A DNA stretch of 64,000 nt from Isoetes taiwanensis (lineage: Eukaryota; Streptophyta; Lycopodiopsida; Isoetales; Isoetaceae), in assembly GCA_021234155.1 (NCBI GenBank), contig JAJEKV010000035.1, positions 8,754,779-8,818,778 on the forward strand, in the 5' to 3' direction. Position 1 is the first letter of the stretch. Each line of letters opens with the position of its first letter. The position numbers were made by a program, and so were the translations under genes. Under the pieces are notes generated by a model. It saw nothing but the letters and a program-made list of their open reading frames with translations, was not told the DNA's origin and made no database searches. Below, piece by piece: positions 59,266 through 64,000 of the stretch.

Positions 59266-60341
59266 AGGCACCATTGCCTGCTCCTGCTTTGATCTAGAAA
59301 GAGGCCGTCCAAAAAAGAAACATACCCATGAATTAGAGTTTGTTAATTGGCTTAGATGATCATGGGAAGAACTTGGGATTTTACTCCGTCCAAATCTCTG
59401 ATTGGAATACTGGGATTTTGCAATAGACATGGCAGTTCTTCTGATTGGAAAAAACGAGGGAATTCAACAGAAATATGATCGATTGACTTGATCGGGCCAA
59501 AAGCTCAAAGGACATACTCTTTTTCTACAACAGGGCCGAAAGCTTCACCATTGCCATAAATAATCTGTTTGGGCATTGAAATCCCAGAGACAAGTCGGCA
59601 CTACTTTTGACCTGTGAAAAACAAATGGCGTGAAGAACCTAGAATTGTTTAATTAATCGAGACACCTGAATTGGATTGACTGACATAAAATTAGTTCCAT
59701 ACAAATCCAGAACAAACAAACAGTTTGAATTTAGAGGCAAATGACTATGGTAAGATGCGTATGGCCTATGTAGAAGTGCAAATTGTCACCTCTCATGCAA
59801 TTTTCCATATACAAATAATGCAGCTTCCGGACTCTGTGGCATCCTCTGCCTATCTGCATTGTTCTTTCAATCCTGGCTGGCCATTTTCAGATGCTATATC
59901 TAGTTCTATTAAGGACTCAATATATGCTTGCCTTTTTATTTTTTCTTTAAATAAGCATCCATTCTCTAACTAAATGGAAAGAAACTATATCTTTTCTATG
60001 CTGCAATATGAAGATATATAACTCTTGTTCCTGTATAGACCAAGCAAAGCCAGCCAACTAGCAAAGATACCAAATTGAGTGCATCCTACTGCTTGCTATA
60101 CACTAAAACCCATCCGCATGCACTAAATTGTTTATAAATTATATAATGTACTACAACATTCTCCTTCTATCCGGTATACATTTTCATAATCTCAACCAAT
60201 CCAAGCCTGAGAACCTGCAAGTTTAGAAATCATGATATTAGAAATAACAGTCAGCTCATGTCCTACATGTTCAAAGGATGCACGAATTGTTCTCCGGACA
60301 ATCAAAAGGAATAAAGCCAGGACTGTTAAGACGGAGCTTTC

Positions 60342-60550
60342 TTGCTACATCCATAGTTCTCGAAGCCGGCCTTACCAATGTAAAACCTTTTCCCAGTAAT
60401 GTTGCATGCACTGCATCTAACCAGCATGCACATGAAGTCTTTCATTTCATACGCTGCAAACCTTAGATCCATACGAGTGAAATGATGACATCGATATTCA
60501 CAATAAAATTGATTTGCAATGTTTCATACGTTACAGTCTCTCTGAAACAG
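60342..60550 (+). repeat. Local duplication, copy 2
   Basis: Partner of 59070-59265, with an approximately 13-bp extra stretch near 60475. Confidence 0.85.
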
Positions 60551-61024
60551 AACAAAATGCATAATGAGGTGCTTGATACCACCCAATGGGTCAGGCTTTG
60601 AGCTTATTACAGCTTGGAGAACTGGGATGGTCATGCAAATACTTTGTACACTTATAGTGACACAATACACTTATAGTGCACCACAATAGTCTTTTCTATA
60701 GAAGTGCAGAAAGCATTCCATATCGCATGTCACAAACCTAATATGCTTGGCTACTTCAAACTGTAGATAGTTGCAACAAGGAATGCCTGACTTCCTTTTA
60801 TATGGCAGTTAACATGAGGAGCAATCTTTTCTGAGCATCCATGTGCACATCCATTCAGTTATTAGCTGTATCAACCTCCTTATGCAATTTTCCATATGGG
60901 AATAAGCAGCTTCTGTCCCAAAGAAAAGGAAAGAGAAATAACATGACTATGCAAGGAAAGAAGCCACCACTATGCTGCTCCTACATCAGTGGGACGAAGC
61001 ACCCACATTGTAACTAGCTTTGTG

Positions 61025-61145
61025 AAGTGCAGAGAAAACTCGTTGACGAAAATAAATACTCTATGAAAGATAAAAAACGGGATTTTGAACTTCATATGTA
61101 GCAGGTTTGCCATTGGAACCAATATGTAAGAACTACCAAAAGCTA
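61025..61145 (+). repeat. Local duplication pair, copy 1
   Basis: Ends with CCAATATGTAAGAACTACCA; the related copy is at 61405-61542, about 380 bp on. In between, an ATCTCACAAAACAATGCA unit is itself duplicated (61239 and 61322). Confidence 0.8.
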
Positions 61146-61404
61146 TAGCTGCATTTACACACAAAGTTAAGCTTCCATGGCACACGAAGCTGCAAATTTG
61201 TTTACACATATAGAGTAAACAGATCCGTATTCCTGTATCTCACAAAACAATGCACTCAAGTCTCACTGGCTAAAGTAGATCCATATGCATTTCACATAGA
61301 GTAAATAGATCCATATTCTGATATCTCACAAAACAATGCATTCAGGTTCCACTAACTATAGTAGATGGATGGCCCCCAACACACTCGGGCCATGTAGCTG
61401 GCTA

Positions 61405-61542
61405 GAGAGAAAGCTCCTTGGCAAAAACAAATAATCTGTCAAAGATAATTGAACTGCCATCACTGTAAAATGGGATTTTGAAATTCATTTATAGCAGGAT
61501 TGCCATTCAAACCAATATGTAAGAACTACCAAAAGCTAACGA
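61405..61542 (+). repeat. Local duplication pair, copy 2
   Basis: Partner of 61025-61145, with shared GGGATTTTGAA and AATATGTAAGAACTACCAAA stretches. Confidence 0.8.
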
Positions 61543-62739
61543 GATTCTAACACCGTGACTTACGTGTATGTTATTGCACAGCAAGTATGACTATTATTAG
61601 ATCTGACATATTTATCAATATTACAACTGACAGACTTGAATTTTCGTATACACTAAACTGCGTACAAATTATAACATCCTATGGCATTTTCCATCTACAT
61701 CATATACACACCTATAGTTCGTAACCTCAACCCATTCAAGATTGGCTCCATTTCTCCACAAGCTCAATCAACTCAACGCTGCTTCTAAACCTGCAAATTT
61801 AAAAATCGTACAAATAATAATCAACAGATGTCCTATATGATCAAAACATGCACGAATTGTTCAATACAATACCAAATACCAGATGCTCTGCAAGCCAGCT
61901 GGCATGTTCTGATAAACGAAGGAGGAGGCACTGTGGTTGGATTTGGTGACAGACACCTCTTGTAAGATGTTAGTAGCAACTCATCAAGCAGTCATATCTA
62001 CTTGTATTCTGATCAATAACCAAGGCTTGCACATGTATTCCATAGACCAAAATCATAGCCAAGCATCTGTGCACATATTCTCACCATTTATTTATTATTT
62101 TTGCTTGCATGGCCAACACATATAATTAAGGTGCCATACAGGAGGATCATAATTAGTTTCTGAACTTTCATACGCTCATAATATCAAGATTAGTTTGACC
62201 TACTGACCTCTTTTCCGACTGCGCATGGTAGACAACATTATTTCTAAGAGCTTGCCTCTATGTACCAGTTTATAACAGTGTGACTATAATACAATTTGTC
62301 CAATGGCCAACACGGCGTGTTCAAGGTTTCACACGCTCATATGGGTTCTTCTCCAAGATCTGCAAATTCAACGAATTGCTAAACCATTTTGCCAAATAAT
62401 TTGACTGTAGCTTAGAAATATGCAGAGGCTAGTTACATTTTGTTCTCCTAAACTCCACATCAGAACTGAAAGAGAATGTTCAGTCTAAACAAAAGCTTTT
62501 ATTTCCTGAAGAAGCCAGGTGTTTAGAATGGCTAGATCTTCAAGACCCTAACTGTGTACTATATGTCTCATTTTTGCCAAAGCAGAGCCTTGATTGTGCT
62601 AAGACTTTCAATACTTGTTAAGAGCAATCGGATTTAGCTGCAACTTAAATCCACAGATTTCTGGAGAAAAGCCTTTGCACAAGAAACACTGGCTAAGTAT
62701 CCTACGTTGCCAACATGCCTCTTGTTTTTTTGGCTGTCT

Positions 62740-63633
62740 TTCCTTCCTTTACTTTGCCAGTTGTTTGTGCGCTCTCACAGAGAAAATTCGTGTCTGCAAG
62801 GAGGACGGCGATCAAATTCTGCCAAAAAGCTCTTCCTTGGGATAACCAGAACAGCAATCTGAAAATTACAGCATAACTAAGTTCACTGTACAAAATGCAA
62901 GCATTCAATTCTACGTTATAAAATCCACTTACCAGACCATTAGAACCTTTGAAAGGACAACTATTAATGTAATAAAGATCTCCATTGATGACCACATCAT
63001 CCATAACAAAGGGATGCAGACCCAGGTCACACATTTTTTATAACCATCACTGCCTGTGACCAACACACTAAAGCATGTCTGTAGATGATAGACAGTTAAA
63101 TTTTGGAGATGCGACACCCCCATTAAACTCATGATAAACGAAAGGCATGTAACAGTCTTGCAAAGCATAAGGAGGAGATTAGCATGGTCCTGCACAAGGA
63201 TAATACACCAAACCGAGAAATCCTCCAAATCAAGGGGTGGCCACGCAATCTGCATACCTTTGTCAATCATTAGTCACTGGGTGGTCCTGAATTTCAAGGG
63301 TTGACACAAACATCTAACACATTGAAAACAAAAGGGGGCTTGAATTTAGGTATCCGTGGCAATGAGCACCTAAATGGACAGTCTAAAAAAGGGAGGCTGT
63401 GTTGTAGCGGCCAGAGGTCTGAACATTAAAAATCTATTTCAAAAGGGCCCAGCCAAACATTTGATCTGACCATATTGAAGAATAGTAAAAAGAAAAAAAA
63501 ATGTGGTAGCCTAAGACGGCAGTATTTTGCTCAGACAGTTTAAGGCGGCAGGCACTCAGATTAGCTTTAAAACATAGTTAACAAAACCTAATACCTTGCA
63601 CGAGAAGCCATGTCGCTGCCGAGAACCCCATCA
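62740..63633 (-). other. Possible exons of an unidentified minus-strand gene
   Basis: Three splice-bounded candidates: 63592-63633 (ATG, peptide MGFSAATWLLVQ, then GTATTA), about 62938-63040 (FVMDDVVINGDLYYINSCPF, ending at GTAAGTGG) and about 62768-62865 (IAVLVIPRKSFLAEFDRRPP to a stop). I cannot join them in one frame or name a family. They may be parts of one gene or chance. Confidence 0.2.
63161..63231 (+). pseudogene. U6 snRNA pseudogene
   Basis: GGAGGAGATTAGCATGGTCC, TGCACAAGGATAATACACCA and AACCGAGAAATCCTCCAAAT follow one another. This is the conserved central-to-3' part of spliceosomal U6 (GAGAAGATTAGCATGG...GCAAGGATGACACGCA...CGAGAAATGGTCCAAAT) with several substitutions. The 5' stem-loop is not recognisable and no USE/TATA promoter pair or terminal T-run is seen, so it is a dead copy. 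Confidence 0.8.
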
Positions 63634-64000
63634 CGCCTTGATCAATGCTTAAAGACACAATCGAACTAAACGAAAAACTTCAGAAAATTTGAGAAAAATA
63701 TGGCAGACCTGGAGCAAATGAGCTAACCCTGTTTTGCGCGCAGCAGAAGTAACAAATGAAGAAACCTTTAGATCGGCAGTCCGTAGCTCCGTGTAGACCT
63801 AATCCCCTGCACTAGGATGCTTGAATGTCTTCAACGTAGACCATTGCAAATAAAATGGAGCAAAGTACGGGCGAAATCATTCAGCAAAAAAACTGGAATA
63901 AATCACGTTTGCTCAGAGAGAAAAAAGGGCCTGCAACCAGCTGCTCTCCAACCGTCTCTTCATTTTCAATCAATGATCTCGGGTCAACTATTATCCATCT

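Overview
The window is nuclear DNA of a land plant with a large, repeat-rich genome. The evidence is short GT-AG introns, plant-type Copia, L1-like and TRIM elements, tRNA-derived SINE heads, and a cinnamoyl-CoA-reductase family gene. A fern or gymnosperm would fit, but the sequence alone does not settle the lineage. Only two genes look intact. One is an eight-exon PLP-homeostasis (YggS/PROSC) gene at 9003-10952 on the plus strand, 242 codons. The other is a six-exon cinnamoyl-CoA reductase-like gene at 28681-30358 on the plus strand, 329 codons. I joined both by hand through consensus splice sites and both stay open throughout. Nearly everything else is mobile DNA, decayed genes or tandem repeats.

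Layout. 1-8.8 kb holds retroelement debris, including a tandem LTR-internal-LTR array (6578-7192), a tail-to-tail LTR pair (7591-8145) and an unidentified ORF. 9.0-11.0 kb is the PLP gene. 11.6-12.5 kb is a GC-richer island with two strong hairpins and many GATAA motifs. 13.4-13.5 kb is an (ATTCC)n satellite. 15.77-20.12 kb is a decayed L1-type LINE with a degenerate target-site duplication (TSD). 20.64-20.77 kb is a dimeric tRNA-like SINE head.

20.9-28.05 kb is a nested block. An approximately 75-bp inverted repeat and an adjacent direct repeat bracket a minus-strand multi-exon pseudogene. I read this pseudogene as a DUF3504 (Crypton-derived tyrosine recombinase-like) gene. It has been split by a complete gag-only LTR element (21569-24891, TSD cagta), a complete TRIM (26208-27225, TSD attct) and a small retroposon tail. 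The gag-only element carries seven evenly spaced hairpins whose stems covary around a constant loop, between gag and the polypurine tract. This is the best candidate here for something undescribed.

31.8-36.36 kb is a 3'-truncated Copia element with a 271-bp MITE inserted in gag. 36.9-42 kb has a palindromic satellite (CGGTATAAATTTATACCG) and AGATTC-type degenerate arrays, each present in both orientations. Between them lie an aspartic-protease pseudogene, an F-box/MYND-family pseudogene fragment, a triple-motif tandem repeat and a SINE head.

42.04-57.26 kb is a tandem array of about 4.5 copies of a 3.41-3.44 kb unit ending in a long (TA)n tract. Differences between copies sit mainly at CAG/CTG (CNG) sites and look more like consensus error at methylated cytosines than real divergence. 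57.3-64 kb is low-density sequence with local duplications, a U6 snRNA pseudogene (63161-63231) and a few possible minus-strand exons.
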